From: Petrotoga sp. 9PWA.NaAc.5.4
GTDB lineage: Bacteria; Thermotogota; Thermotogae; Petrotogales; Petrotogaceae
Reading direction: 5' to 3'
Assembly: GCF_002895485.1 (NCBI RefSeq)
Contig: NZ_AZRK01000001.1
Span: forward strand, 186,001 to 250,000
Length of the DNA: 64,000 bases
Shown here: in pieces, positions 1-9,264 of the stretch
How positions within the stretch are numbered: position 1 is the first letter of the stretch
Layout: each line of letters begins with the position of its first letter
Position numbers and translations under genes: made by a program
The notes under the pieces: model-generated
Databases searched by the model: none
What the model was told of the DNA's origin: nothing
Seen by the model: the letters and a program-made list of their open reading frames with translations, nothing else

Positions 1-1
1 A

Positions 2-1111
2 CTTACATATATTTTAGAAAGACGTTTAATTAAACCTTTAAAATCTCTTACAAACGAAGCCCAAAGAGTAGCACAAGGAGATCTTTCTATAAAGAACGAT
101 GTAACTATAAAAAAATTAGATACCCACGATGAATTAGACCTCTTGAAAAATGCTTTTAATACTATGATAAGTAATCTAAGAGAATTAACAATTAAAATAA
201 AAGAAACTGCCAACTCATTAGTTGAGACATCGAGTCAAATAGCTACATCTACTAAGCAATCTGCCGGTGCTGTAGAACAAACAGCCATTACAATTAATGA
301 TATATCAAATGCTGTTACTCACCAAGCACAACTTTCCCAGAACGGTAGTCAATTTGTAAATAAGGCAATTGATCAACTTGAAGAAGTCTTGGATAATTTA
401 AAACTTTTAGAAAATTCAACAACTAACGTATTTAATTCAGTTAAAGATGGTATGGAAAAGATATCTTATCAAAGAATAAAAATGGATGAAAGTAGAGAAA
501 GAACTAAAAATTTAGAAGAGAGTGTCTCTGAAATGAGTGACAAATCCAAACAGATTGTTAAAATTGTTGATACAATAGTAGGAATTTCTGACCAAACAAA
601 TTTATTGGCATTAAATGCGGCTATAGAAGCCGCAAGAGCTGGAGAGCAAGGTAAGGGTTTTGCAGTTGTAGCTGATGAAGTTAGAAAATTGGCTGAAGCC
701 TCAAATAAAGCAACACAGGAGATAAAAGAGCTCATTGTCCAAATCCAAAATGTAATAAATAAAGCAAGTAACGAAATGGAGTCAGCAATGGAAACTGTTA
801 AGGAACAAGAATCAGCCGCAGAAGCTACTTTCAATTCATTTGATCAAATAAAACAAGTTACACAAGATACATTATCAAAAACTGAAAAATTATCTGAAGC
901 AGTAATAAATTTAAGTAATGAAACTAAAAATTTGAAAACAGAGATAGAAAAAATTGCCGAAATAGCAGAAGATAATGCGGCAGCAATTGAGGAAGTTGCT
1001 GCTTCTGCAGAACAGCAATCAGCTTCAAGCGAAGAAATTACTGCTATCGCCGAAGAATTAAATAAATTAGCTAATAACCTCCAAAACCAAGTCAGAACGT
1101 TTAAATTTTAA
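2..1111 (+). CDS. Methyl-accepting chemotaxis protein, C-terminal part (5' end outside window)
   Basis: The reading frame is open from the window edge, so the gene starts upstream. The first ~50 visible residues ([10 protein letters not shown], then RVAQGDLSI and [11 protein letters not shown]) look like a HAMP domain, so a ligand-binding domain and membrane segments should lie outside. The rest is the cytoplasmic signalling coiled coil. Its conserved hairpin tip ([20 protein letters not shown], then [16 protein letters not shown]) contacts CheA/CheW in chemoreceptor arrays. The protein ends in NQVRTFKF, with no CheR-tethering pentapeptide. A TTG at 143 is only an internal codon of this frame. 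A strong hairpin terminator follows. Family assignment is firm; the ligand cannot be inferred. Confidence 0.93.
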   Translation, partial: LTYILERRLIKPLKSLTNEAQRVAQGDLSIKNDVTIKKLDTHDELDLLKNAFNTMISNLRELTIKIKETANSLVETSSQIATSTKQSAGAVEQTAITINDISNAVTHQAQLSQNGSQFVNKAIDQLEEVLDNLKLLENSTTNVFNSVKDGMEKISYQRIKMDESRERTKNLEESVSEMSDKSKQIVKIVDTIVGISDQTNLLALNAAIEAARAGEQGKGFAVVADEVRKLAEASNKATQEIKELIVQIQNVINKASNEMESAMETVKEQESAAEATFNSFDQIKQVTQDTLSKTEKLSEAVINLSNETKNLKTEIEKIAEIAEDNAAAIEEVAASAEQQSASSEEITAIAEELNKLANNLQNQVRTFKF

Positions 1112-1165
1112 AAAAAGTACTTTATTAAATATTATCAAACTGAGATTTATAATTTTTGGAAATTT

Positions 1166-1196
1166 AATATAGCCGTTAACCAACGGCTATATTTTT
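1166..1196 (+). terminator. Intrinsic terminator of the chemoreceptor gene
   Basis: A perfect 12-bp stem (AATATAGCCGTT at 1166-1177 with AACGGCTATATT at 1182-1193) has a 4-base loop and runs into a T tract. It lies 55 bases after the receptor stop codon. Confidence 0.85.
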
Positions 1197-1348
1197 GGTA
1201 TTAAACTGTATAGATTATTAAAATTTACTATGATATATTTATGTGGTTATTATAAACCATGATCCTTTAAATTTTAAAACCGAATATAATTAAAGTACCC
1301 AATAAATTCAAGAAATTCATGGTTAGTGAGTATAAAAATTTAATATGG

Positions 1349-1508
1349 ACTTTAGAAATAGAGCTTTTTTAAAAATAAGCGTTTGGATTTGAGACAGATT
1401 CATGACGAAGCTTTTTCTTCAATTTGATCAGAGTAACGATCAAGTTAAAAAAATAGATAATTAGTAAGTATTAGAACTGTCGAATTATTTTTTTAGAATT
1501 TCTAAAAT
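1349..1508 (-). repeat. Dispersed leader element, reverse copy upstream of ackA
   Basis: The ends are ACTTTAGAAAT (1349-1359) and ATTTCTAAAAT (1498-1508). Read on the minus strand it matches the other copies: a TTTTAGAATTTCTAAAA palindrome, a TTCTAATACTTACTAATT segment, and an ACGCTTATTTTTAAAAAA segment near the far end. The central G/C hairpin has decayed. It is the only copy with minus polarity, and it precedes the only plus-strand gene served by a full element, so its orientation relative to the gene equals that of the other copies. It ends 30 bases before the ackA ATG. The rest of the 1112-1538 gap shows only the terminator and AT-rich sequence. Confidence 0.7.
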
Positions 1509-1538
1509 GAGTATTAAAATCACATTAGGAGGTTATAT

Positions 1539-2741
1539 ATGAAAATTTTAGTAATAAACTCGGGAAGTTCTTCTATAAAATATCAACTTCTTGATATGGA
1601 AAAAGAAACTGTTTTAGCGAAAGGTTTAGTTGAAAGAATAGGTATTGAAGGTTCTCGAATTATACACAGAGTAAACGATGAAAAATATACCTTGGAAATA
1701 GCTATAAAAGATCATGACCAAGGTTTAAGCGAAGTTCTAAAGCTTTTAACTTCGGAAAAGTTTAACGTTATTTCTTCTCTAAAAGAAATCGACGTGGTAG
1801 GCCATCGAGTCGTACATGGAGGAGAGAGATTTTCTTCTTCTGTGATCATAAACAAGGAAGTTTTAGATAGTATCGAAATGATCTCATTTTTGGCTCCACT
1901 ACACAATCCTGCTAATGTTTCCGGTATTAAAGCAGCTATAGAACTGTTGCCAAACGTTCCACAAGTTGCTGTTTTTGATACAGCTTTTCATCAAACTATG
2001 CCAAAAACATCTTACCTATATGCTATCCCTTACGAATACTATGAAAGATTCAAGATCAGAAGATATGGCTTTCACGGAACAAGCCACAAATATGTTTCTA
2101 CCAGAACCGCCCAAATACTTGAAAAAGATATAGAATCTTTAAAGATAATAACAGCTCATATAGGAAATGGTGCTTCCATAGCTGCAGTAAAATATGGTAA
2201 ATCTGTTGATACTTCCATGGGTTTTACACCTTTAGAAGGATTAGTTATGGGGACAAGAAGTGGCGATTTAGATCCTGCTATCGTTTCATTTTTAGCTCAA
2301 GAAGAAGGAATAACAGCTAAAGAGGTTATTGATATATTAAACAAAAAAAGTGGAGTATATGGCTTAACAAAAGGATTTTCAAGTGATATGAGAGATATTG
2401 AAGATAATGCGTTAGCTGGAGACAAAGTATGTCGATTAGCACTTGATATTTATGAATATAGAATTGCAAAATATATAGGAGCTTATGCTGCTGCTATGAA
2501 TGGTGTTGATGTCATAACTTTTACCGCAGGTGTTGGAGAAAATTCTCCTATAACACGTGAAGAAATCTGCGAAAATTATCTGACATATTTAGGTATAAAA
2601 ATAGATAAAGAAAAGAATAATTTTAAAGGATTAGAAAGAATCATTAGCACACCAGATTCAAAAGTTACTGTTGTAGTTGTCCCTACAAACGAAGAATTAA
2701 TGATTGCAAGAGAAGCTAAAGAGCTAATTAGCTTAAAATAA
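1539..2741 (+). CDS. ackA: Acetate kinase
   Basis: Interconverts acetyl phosphate + ADP with acetate + ATP, the ATP-yielding last step of acetate production in fermenters; cytoplasmic. The length (400 aa) is normal. Family signatures are present in order: NSGSSSIKY at residues 7-15, GHRVVHGGE near 90, FDTAFH near 150, RRYGFHGTSHKYV near 180, HIGNGAS, and TPLEGLVMGTRSGDLDP, ending with TAGVGENS. The ATG follows a good AGGAGG site (1530-1535). The gene appears monocistronic between two terminators; no phosphotransacetylase is adjacent. The leader carries a reverse copy of the dispersed element. Confidence 0.97.
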   Translation: MKILVINSGSSSIKYQLLDMEKETVLAKGLVERIGIEGSRIIHRVNDEKYTLEIAIKDHDQGLSEVLKLLTSEKFNVISSLKEIDVVGHRVVHGGERFSSSVIINKEVLDSIEMISFLAPLHNPANVSGIKAAIELLPNVPQVAVFDTAFHQTMPKTSYLYAIPYEYYERFKIRRYGFHGTSHKYVSTRTAQILEKDIESLKIITAHIGNGASIAAVKYGKSVDTSMGFTPLEGLVMGTRSGDLDPAIVSFLAQEEGITAKEVIDILNKKSGVYGLTKGFSSDMRDIEDNALAGDKVCRLALDIYEYRIAKYIGAYAAAMNGVDVITFTAGVGENSPITREEICENYLTYLGIKIDKEKNNFKGLERIISTPDSKVTVVVVPTNEELMIAREAKELISLK

Positions 2742-2763
2742 AAGGGGCATTGCCCCTTTTATT
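2737..2763. terminator. Bidirectional terminator between ackA and metA
   Basis: A perfect stem (AATAAAAGGGGC with GCCCCTTTTATT, 3-base loop) overlaps the ackA stop codon. A/T runs on both sides let it serve both ackA (+) and the convergent metA (-). Confidence 0.85.
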
Positions 2764-2773
2764 CTACTTTATT

Positions 2774-3691
2774 CTAGTTGATATTTTTTAATTCATAAGG
2801 TGTTTCTTGGTAAACACAATAATTTAACCAATTGCTAAATAGCAAATAAGCATGACTTCTCCATTTTACCAACGGCTCTTTCGATGGATCGTTATTTGGA
2901 AAATAATTTTTCGGAAGTGGAATGTTCATTCCTTTATTCATATCTCTTTGATATTCTTTTTTTAAGATTATCGGATCGTATTCAGGATGACCAGTTACAA
3001 AAACTTGTCTACCATCTTTTTTTGCTATTAAATATACACCAGCTTCGGAAGATTCAGATAAAATCTCAAGATTTTCAATAGATTCGACATCTTCTCTTTT
3101 GATTTCAGTATGACGTGAATGAGGTGCCCAAAAGACATCATCAAACCCTCTTACCAATTTAGAATTTTTGTCATTCACAGTATGCTCAAAAACACCAAAT
3201 ACCTTCTGATCTACATGATATTTATCAATACCATAGTGATAATATAATCCTGCTTGTGCTCCCCAACACAAATGTAATGTTGAAAAAATGTTATGATTAC
3301 TCCATTCCATCACATCTTTCAACTCTTCCCAATAATCAACGTCTTCAAATTCTATAGTTTCTACAGGAGCACCTGTTATTATTAGTCCGTCGAACTTATT
3401 TTCTTTTATTTGAGGAAATGTTTTATAAAAGGTTTTCAAATACTCTTCAGATGTATTTTTATGATTATGCGATAGCATTCTTAACAAAACTATATTGACT
3501 TGTAAAGGAGAATTTCCAAGCAATCGTAATAACTGTGTCTCGGTTACAATTTTTGTTGGCATCAAGTTCAAAATCACAATTTCTAAAGGTCTTATATCTT
3601 GATGAATCGCTCTCTCTTCGTTCATTACAAAAATATTTTCTTCTCGTAATATTTCGCCAGCCGGTAAATTTTCAGGAATATTAATAGGCAT
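2774..3691 (-). CDS. metA: Homoserine O-acetyltransferase (MetA family)
   Basis: Activates homoserine by acylation, the first committed step of methionine synthesis. The length (305 aa) is typical of MetA. The catalytic Cys142 is in [10 protein letters not shown], with the family His in APHSRHTE and the Glu in TGHPEYD. Residue 111 is Glu (GAPVETIEF). In studied MetA enzymes Glu111 goes with acetyl-CoA and Gly111 with succinyl-CoA, so acetyl transfer is inferred; this agrees with the O-acetylhomoserine sulfhydrylase encoded 13 bases upstream. The pair should be co-transcribed under the SAM-I riboswitch ahead of metY. Confidence 0.95.
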   Translation of the reverse strand: MPINIPENLPAGEILREENIFVMNEERAIHQDIRPLEIVILNLMPTKIVTETQLLRLLGNSPLQVNIVLLRMLSHNHKNTSEEYLKTFYKTFPQIKENKFDGLIITGAPVETIEFEDVDYWEELKDVMEWSNHNIFSTLHLCWGAQAGLYYHYGIDKYHVDQKVFGVFEHTVNDKNSKLVRGFDDVFWAPHSRHTEIKREDVESIENLEILSESSEAGVYLIAKKDGRQVFVTGHPEYDPIILKKEYQRDMNKGMNIPLPKNYFPNNDPSKEPLVKWRSHAYLLFSNWLNYCVYQETPYELKNIN

Positions 3692-3704
3692 TTGTAAGAC
3701 TCCT

Positions 3705-4994
3705 TTACTCTTTTGTAGCTTTTTCTAAAGCTTGATCTAAATCACTAATAAGATCTCTAACATCTTCTAATCCAACAGATAACCTAATCATATCAGGCAA
3801 CACCCCTGAAGCTAATTGTTCTTCTTCATTCAATTGTTGATGTGTCGTACTTGCAGGATGTATTGCAAGAGACCTTGCATCTCCAACATTTGCGACGTGT
3901 GAAAAAATTTCTAAACTTTCTATAAACTTTCTACCTGCTTTCAATCCACCTTTTACACCAAAAGTAAGGATCCCTCCAAAACCATTTTTAAGATATTTGA
4001 TAGCATTATTATAAGTTTTATGCTCTGATAACCCTGGGTAATTAACCCAGTTTACACGTGAATCATTTTTTAAAAATTTTGCTATTTCCATTGCATTGTC
4101 GCAATGTTTCTGCATCCTTAAGCTTAAAGTTTCTAATCCTAATAGTATCAAAAAAGAATTAAAAGGACTCAGAGAACTTCCCAAGTCCCGCAAAAACTGA
4201 GAACGTGCTTTTGTAATATAAGCGGCATTCCCAAACTTTTCATAAAAGTTTACGCCATGGTAAGCAGGCTCGGGTTCGGTTAGTTCGTAAAACTTACCAT
4301 TGTTCCAATCAAATTTTCCACCATCCACAATGATACCTCCTATAGAATTTCCGTGACCGTTAATATACTTTGTTAACGAGTGAATAACTATATCTGCTCC
4401 ATATTCAAAAGGCTTACATAAATATGGAGTTGCAAATGTATTATCTACTATAAGAGGGATGCCATTTTCATGAGCTATTTTAGAAATATTTTCAAAATCC
4501 GGAACAGAAAGTTCAGGATTGCCTATGGTTTCCAGATAGACGGCTTTCGTTTTAGAACTGATTTTTGTTCTTAATTCTTCAACATTTTCTATGTTGAAAA
4601 AATTTGTCTTGATTCCTAACCTACTAAAAGTATTTTTAAATAATGTGAATGTTCCACCATATAAAGAACTGCTAGTTAATATTTCATCCCCTTCTTTGGT
4701 AATGGTTAAAATTGCTATACTTTCAGCTGCTTGCCCGGAAGCTGTCGCTAATGCTCCAACACCACCTTCTAAAACAGAAATCCTTTTTTCTAAAATATCT
4801 GTGGTTGGATTCATCATTCTGGTGTAGATGTTACCGGATTCTTCTAAAGAAAAAAGCTTCACGGCTTGATCCGTACTTTCAAAAGTAAAGGACGATGTTT
4901 GATAAATTGGAACTATGTTAGAACCTGTACTTGAATCATATTTATACCCATAATGAATCATCAAAGTGTCAAAATGATACTTTTTCTCATCCAT
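3705..4994 (-). CDS. metY: O-acetylhomoserine sulfhydrylase (PLP-dependent)
   Basis: Combines O-acetylhomoserine with sulfide to give homocysteine, bypassing cystathionine. The 429-aa length suits the MetY branch of the Cys/Met-metabolism PLP family. The N-terminus contains [10 protein letters not shown] and [12 protein letters not shown]. The PLP-binding lysine is in [12 protein letters not shown], with cofactor motifs ATASGQAAE and [11 protein letters not shown] upstream. The MetY-like insertion after residue ~220 ([18 protein letters not shown]) separates it from shorter MetB/MetC enzymes. ATG is preceded by GGAGGGTAACCT. First gene of the riboswitch-controlled operon. Confidence 0.95.
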   Translation of the reverse strand: MDEKKYHFDTLMIHYGYKYDSSTGSNIVPIYQTSSFTFESTDQAVKLFSLEESGNIYTRMMNPTTDILEKRISVLEGGVGALATASGQAAESIAILTITKEGDEILTSSSLYGGTFTLFKNTFSRLGIKTNFFNIENVEELRTKISSKTKAVYLETIGNPELSVPDFENISKIAHENGIPLIVDNTFATPYLCKPFEYGADIVIHSLTKYINGHGNSIGGIIVDGGKFDWNNGKFYELTEPEPAYHGVNFYEKFGNAAYITKARSQFLRDLGSSLSPFNSFLILLGLETLSLRMQKHCDNAMEIAKFLKNDSRVNWVNYPGLSEHKTYNNAIKYLKNGFGGILTFGVKGGLKAGRKFIESLEIFSHVANVGDARSLAIHPASTTHQQLNEEEQLASGVLPDMIRLSVGLEDVRDLISDLDQALEKATKE

Positions 4995-5027
4995 AGGTTA
5001 CCCTCCTTATGAAAATTGCTTTTACTT

Positions 5028-5043
5028 ACTTTAGAAATTTTAT
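5028..5043 (+). repeat. Solo end of the dispersed leader element in the metY leader
   Basis: ACTTTAGAAAT at 5028-5038 is an exact copy of the element's terminal 11-mer, followed by AT-rich sequence. It sits 33 bases upstream of the metY ATG, between the riboswitch terminator and the ribosome-binding site. No other part of the element is visible, so this could be a decayed copy or an independent motif at the same spacing. Confidence 0.35.
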
Positions 5044-5058
5044 TTTCATTCAAAGTGT

Positions 5059-5093
5059 AAAAAAATCTCTTCCATTTGATTTGGAAGAGATTT
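5059..5093 (-). terminator. Riboswitch-controlled intrinsic terminator of metY-metA
   Basis: On the minus strand a hairpin AATCTCTTCCA / TGGAAGAGATT is followed by seven T. The 5' side of its stem (ATCTCTTCC) can instead pair with the 3' strand of riboswitch helix P1 (GAGAGAT), so ligand-free RNA would form an antiterminator. Confidence 0.88.
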
Positions 5094-5112
5094 AAATTCT
5101 TTATTTTCTCCT

Positions 5113-5227
5113 CCTTATCTCTCAGAATTTTCGCTGCAGGATTTAGCACCATTGTACAATTACAAAATTATAATCATACAGGTTGCTGGGCTTCACAGGG
5201 CCAGTCCCTCCACCACTCTTGATAAGG
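5113..5227 (-). promoter_or_regulatory. SAM-I (S-box) riboswitch aptamer
   Basis: Read on the minus strand, the hallmarks are in order: CTTATCAAGAG, GGTGGAGGGACTGGCCC, TGAAGCCCAGCAACC, GGTGCTAAATCCTGCAGC, then GAGAGATAAGG. P1 closes between CCTTATC (5221-5227) and GATAAGG (5113-5119). This class binds S-adenosylmethionine and turns off sulfur-assimilation and methionine genes when SAM is high. The downstream terminator and the metY-metA operon fit premature termination as the mechanism. Confidence 0.95.
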
Positions 5228-5368
5228 AAACATATTTATTTATTTATTTTCCCTATACTAACATATTTTTTTGATATTGTCAAGTCATATTTTAACTTCC
5301 GTAAAAAAGAACTCAAAAAATAGCGAATGAAAAGTTTAAAGCTTATTCTAAAAAATTTTAGGTAAAAA

Positions 5369-5377
5369 TGATATAAT
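5369..5377 (+). promoter_or_regulatory. Probable extended -10 promoter of the lspA operon
   Basis: TGATATAAT is a perfect extended -10 about 40 bases upstream of lspA. I see no convincing -35 box. It would drive lspA through the flippase-like gene. Confidence 0.5.
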
Positions 5378-5416
5378 TTAACGGCACAGAATATAACGTC
5401 TTGAAAGGAGTAATCT

Positions 5417-5875
5417 ATGTCTTGGTTGATTCCTATAATTATTTTTATTGATCAAATAACTAAAAAACTATCGGAAACATTTTTAATTAACAACATAATA
5501 AAAATAGGGATGTTTGAATTAAGGTATGTAGAAAATAGTGGTGTAGCTTTTGGTTTTTTTCAAGGTTTTCCCTTAGTACATGGAATAATATCAACAATTA
5601 TAGTAATTTTTCTTTACTTTTTCAGAGAAAAATATATGAAATCAGTTGAAAATTTTTTATTTTCTTTCGATTTAGGAATCTGCTTTATAATCGGAGGAGC
5701 CCTTGGAAACATTTTTGACAGGATAAGACTTGGATATGTGGTGGATATGATTTACTGGCCAAAATTTTCTATCTTTAATGTAGCAGATATATTTATCACC
5801 TTTGGAAGTATAATTCTTCTTTATCATTTTCTACGGAGGATAAATTATGGAAAAAATTCTGCTCAAAGTGAATAA
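5417..5875 (+). CDS. lspA: Lipoprotein signal peptidase II
   Basis: Inner-membrane aspartyl protease that removes signal peptides of lipid-modified prolipoproteins. The 152-aa protein has four hydrophobic segments. Family motifs are visible: DQITKK near residue 13, NSGVAFGFFQ, GGALGNIFDRIRLGYVVDM and FNVADIFI, the last two holding the catalytic Asp pair. Two lipobox proteins encoded in this window (24.8-29.3 kb) are obvious substrates. SD GAAAGGAG precedes the ATG. The 3' end overlaps rluD by 29 bases, implying coupled translation. Confidence 0.95.
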   Translation: MSWLIPIIIFIDQITKKLSETFLINNIIKIGMFELRYVENSGVAFGFFQGFPLVHGIISTIIVIFLYFFREKYMKSVENFLFSFDLGICFIIGGALGNIFDRIRLGYVVDMIYWPKFSIFNVADIFITFGSIILLYHFLRRINYGKNSAQSE

Positions 5876-6794
5876 AGAAGATGAACAAAAAAGACTCGAT
5901 GTATATATAGTAGAAAAATGCCCGTTTGAAATTTCTCGAAATTTAGTAAGACAAGCTATAACAAATGGAGAAATAATTGTAAATGGATCTATAAAAAAGC
6001 CTCATTATAATATCAAATGTGGTGATGAAGTCAAGATTCTCTTAGAAAATTTAGAAGAAAAAACACAAGATACAGAAATTTTACCGGAAAATATTCCATT
6101 AAATATATTATACGAAGATGATGAGTTAATAGTCATAAATAAACCAGCTGGTCTTTTAGTTCATCCGACAAACAAAATAAAAACAGGAACCTTAGTTAAT
6201 GCTCTAATGTACCATATTAAAGATTTTGAAAAGCATGGTGGAGATATTACGCGTTTAGGCATTGTTCACAGACTCGACAAAGACACTTCTGGCGTTTTAG
6301 TAATTTCAAAAACTTCTTATTCTCATAATATTCTATCAAGACAATTTAAAGATAGAGTAACTAAAAAAAATTATATTGCTTTAGTTGAAGGTAGGTTAAA
6401 AGAAAAAGAAAGTGAAATAAATTTGCCTTTGGGAAGGCATCCAACTTTACGAACCAAAAGAGCGGTTGTGTATAATGGAAGAGAGGCAATTACTCAATAC
6501 AAGGTTCTGAAGGAATTTAACGATATGGCAAGCTTGGTTTGGATAAGACTAAAAACTGGGAGAACCCATCAAATAAGAGTGCATTTCAAATATTTGGGAA
6601 ATCCCGTCTTGGGAGATACTTTATATGGCAAAAATAAATTTGAAAAATTTTATGGAATATCCCCTGAAAGACAAATGTTGCATGCCATTAAACTTGGTTT
6701 TTATCATCCAAAAACAGAAAAGTGGTTGGAGTTTTTGGCTCCTCTTCCAAACGATTTTAAAGAACTTCTTATAAAATTATCACATCAAAGTTAA
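5847..6794 (+). CDS. rluD: RluD-family 23S rRNA pseudouridine synthase
   Basis: Isomerises uridines in structured rRNA. The 315-aa protein has an N-terminal S4-like RNA-binding domain (RLDVYIVEKCP through IKCGDEVKI, residues ~14-70). The catalytic domain follows with INKPAGLLVHP, HRLDKDTSGVLVI (catalytic Asp in HRLDKDT), LKTGRTHQIRVH and the closing LGDTLYG/HAIKLGF motifs. The lspA-rluD pairing is common in bacteria. The exact target uridines cannot be read from sequence; RluD-type rather than RluA-type is inferred from the S4 domain. Confidence 0.93.
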   Translation: MEKILLKVNKEDEQKRLDVYIVEKCPFEISRNLVRQAITNGEIIVNGSIKKPHYNIKCGDEVKILLENLEEKTQDTEILPENIPLNILYEDDELIVINKPAGLLVHPTNKIKTGTLVNALMYHIKDFEKHGGDITRLGIVHRLDKDTSGVLVISKTSYSHNILSRQFKDRVTKKNYIALVEGRLKEKESEINLPLGRHPTLRTKRAVVYNGREAITQYKVLKEFNDMASLVWIRLKTGRTHQIRVHFKYLGNPVLGDTLYGKNKFEKFYGISPERQMLHAIKLGFYHPKTEKWLEFLAPLPNDFKELLIKLSHQS

Positions 6795-6820
6795 ATTATT
6801 GAAAAGGTAATGGAGGAGCA

Positions 6821-9232
6821 ATGTTGAAAATTTTAGGACCCATTGTTACATCTAAAACTATTGGTGAATCTTACTTACAATTAAGGGATTTGTTCCCATT
6901 TGCTAAAAAGTATGGATTCAATTGCTTGGTATTGTGCGAACCGCATCCTAAGTCTTGGATAAGATTTATTTACTTATCACAAAAATACAAAATAAAACCT
7001 ATAATCTTGTACGAGGTTTCGAACGAAAAATTTCTTTTACAAAACAATAAAGATATACAAAAAGCTATAAGACATTACAATAAATTGACAGATAATTTGA
7101 ATTTTAAAAAAGTTGATTTAAACTTACCATATATAAAATATCCTGTAGAAGGTCTCAGGAAGATTTGTAAAGACACAGAATCAGTTTCTATCAAAGAATC
7201 TTATAAATACCAAAAAGATCTTAATTTTTTTTCTCAAATAAACACATTTTACAACTTAAATGAATATAAAATAAAAGAGTATCAAGTTAAAAACCAGAGC
7301 CTTCATAATCTTTTTAACCAGAAAAATTTATCCTTAGAAGAAAAAAGCAGACTTAATTTTGAGCTAAAAACAATAGAAAAGTTAAACGTGCAAAATTACA
7401 TCTTGACAGTTAAAAAATTGGTGGACACTGCAAAAAAATATGGTATATCTATAGGTCCAGGAAGAGGATCTGCAGTGGGATCATTTTTAGTTTATTTGTT
7501 AGAAATAACTAAAGTCAATCCTTTAAAATACGATTTACTATTTGAAAGATTTTTGAATGAATATAGACATGAACTACCTGATATAGACATTGACGTAGAC
7601 GCTGAAAAAAGGAATGAACTTATCAAGAACTTAGAAAAAGAAATAGGTAAGAATCGACTTGGATTCATAAGAACATACGCCACTATGAAAATAAAATCCG
7701 CTTTTAAAAATGCAGAAAAACTTCTTGGTTATAAAGCGGAATTAGAAATTACATCGCCCATACGAAAAAAGGAAAATGTTGAAAAAGCTAAAACTTTTTT
7801 AGAAAAGGATAAAATATTTTATACAACCGCTTATTATCTGGAAGGATTAGAAATAGCTGAATCCACTCATGCTGCGGGACTTATAATTTCCGACGATAAT
7901 TTGCCGGAGTTTTTACCTATCGATAGAAAAGAATTTCTCATCGTAGAGTGGGAAATGGAGGATTTAAAAGTTTTAGGAATTGAAAAGTTTGATGTTTTGG
8001 CTTTAGACACTTTATCTTTTTTAAAAAAACTAAATGCTAAAGAAGTTTATGATAATTTGAATGATTCAAAAAACTACGCTTTACTCTCTAAAGGATTAAC
8101 AAAAGGCATTTTCCAATTGGATTCACAATTGGGAAAAACTTTAGCAAAAAAAATTAAACCGAAAAGTTTTGAGGAATTAGTTTTACTTTTATCTATAAAT
8201 AGGCCAGGACCTCTTGAATCTGGCATGATAGATCAGTATTTGGAAAACGCTTCTCCTGAGTATTTAAAAAAAATTTTTCCAGAAACAAAAGGAGTACTCG
8301 TCTATCAAGAACAAATAATGAAACTTTCACAAATTTTAGGAGAATTTGCCCCAGAAGAATCAGACCTTCTAAGAAAAGCTATATCAAAAAAAGAAAAAAA
8401 TAAAATATCTACTTTTAAAGATAAATTTATACAAAAGGCATCAAAAAAGATAGGTAAATCTGAAGCCGAACAATTATTTTTGTACATGGAAAATTTTGCT
8501 CAATATGCTTTTAACAAATCTCATGCAGTCGCTTATGCTCATATTACTTATTGGTTAATGCAAGAAAAATTTAACAATACTTCTAAATTTTTTTTGGAAT
8601 ATCTTAAACAAAAGGGATTGGATATCGATATAATAAATGAAGCTAAGATTTTGGGAGTTGAAATAAATTTACCAGACTTAAGATATCCAGACGGAGTTAA
8701 TGAAGAATATATGTTGACTCTTCCAATGTATTGCATTAAAGGCATTGGAAAAAATATAACCCAAATTTTTAAAAACGAATCTTTTAATAATTTAGAAGAA
8801 TTCTTCAATTTTTCTATCTTAAAAAATATAAATAGAAGCTTAGTTGAATTAATTGTAAAATCCGGAGCTTTAGATTATTTAGATAAAAATAGAAAAAAAG
8901 TTTTGAGAAATTCCACAGACTTATTGAAAGGAAAAAGCCAGCAATTAGAAGAAATTAAAAATATACTTTTTGGTGAAAAACAAAAAACATCAAACAAGCC
9001 AATTGAAACTTCTTTAGAAGATTATGCATCTTATGAAATTGAAACAATCGGATTACCTTTAACTCTTATGAAACAAGAAGGGTTATCAAATACGCTAATA
9101 AAAAAATATCTAAATAATGAAAAAATTTTTTTTAGTGGTTATACTTATCGGAATTTTTTAGTGGATAAATCAGCAATAATGTTATCTAAAATTTACAATA
9201 GAAATTTAAAAAAGCTAAGAAAAAACATTTAA
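6821..9232 (+). CDS. dnaE: DNA polymerase III alpha subunit, compact DnaE type with decayed PHP domain
   Basis: C-family DNA polymerase. At 803 aa it is much shorter than E. coli DnaE (~1160 aa) but close to the short DnaE I recall in Thermotoga. Palm motifs are clear: GPGRGSAVGSF near residue 212, PDIDIDVD near 252 (two catalytic Asp) and FDVLALDTL near 389 (third Asp). Next come QLDSQLGKTL, SINRPGPLESG, GVLVYQEQIM and FNKSHAVAYA. The ~65 N-terminal residues align with a PHP domain (end KPIILYEV) but lack the metal-binding HxH and TDHG motifs. The C-terminal OB and tau-binding regions also appear missing. ATG has GGAGGAG 3 bases upstream. Probably a second polymerase beside PolC. Confidence 0.9.
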   Translation: MLKILGPIVTSKTIGESYLQLRDLFPFAKKYGFNCLVLCEPHPKSWIRFIYLSQKYKIKPIILYEVSNEKFLLQNNKDIQKAIRHYNKLTDNLNFKKVDLNLPYIKYPVEGLRKICKDTESVSIKESYKYQKDLNFFSQINTFYNLNEYKIKEYQVKNQSLHNLFNQKNLSLEEKSRLNFELKTIEKLNVQNYILTVKKLVDTAKKYGISIGPGRGSAVGSFLVYLLEITKVNPLKYDLLFERFLNEYRHELPDIDIDVDAEKRNELIKNLEKEIGKNRLGFIRTYATMKIKSAFKNAEKLLGYKAELEITSPIRKKENVEKAKTFLEKDKIFYTTAYYLEGLEIAESTHAAGLIISDDNLPEFLPIDRKEFLIVEWEMEDLKVLGIEKFDVLALDTLSFLKKLNAKEVYDNLNDSKNYALLSKGLTKGIFQLDSQLGKTLAKKIKPKSFEELVLLLSINRPGPLESGMIDQYLENASPEYLKKIFPETKGVLVYQEQIMKLSQILGEFAPEESDLLRKAISKKEKNKISTFKDKFIQKASKKIGKSEAEQLFLYMENFAQYAFNKSHAVAYAHITYWLMQEKFNNTSKFFLEYLKQKGLDIDIINEAKILGVEINLPDLRYPDGVNEEYMLTLPMYCIKGIGKNITQIFKNESFNNLEEFFNFSILKNINRSLVELIVKSGALDYLDKNRKKVLRNSTDLLKGKSQQLEEIKNILFGEKQKTSNKPIETSLEDYASYEIETIGLPLTLMKQEGLSNTLIKKYLNNEKIFFSGYTYRNFLVDKSAIMLSKIYNRNLKKLRKNI

Positions 9233-9264
9233 TAATTATTAAAAATTATTTTAAGGGGTGCAAG

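Noticed and set aside
1112-1345. Possible small gene or RNA between the chemoreceptor and ackA
   Set aside because: Only a terminator and A/T-rich sequence; no open frame with SD and no known RNA pattern.
4961-5152. Small minus-strand open frame ahead of metY
   Set aside because: It covers the riboswitch 3' end and terminator, has no family match and is explained by those structures.
5310-5362. AAAGCTTATTCTAAAAAATTTTA before lspA, similar to the 3' part of the dispersed element
   Set aside because: Only a short A/T-rich match with no other part of the element; it would also be the only copy with opposite polarity, so chance is likelier.
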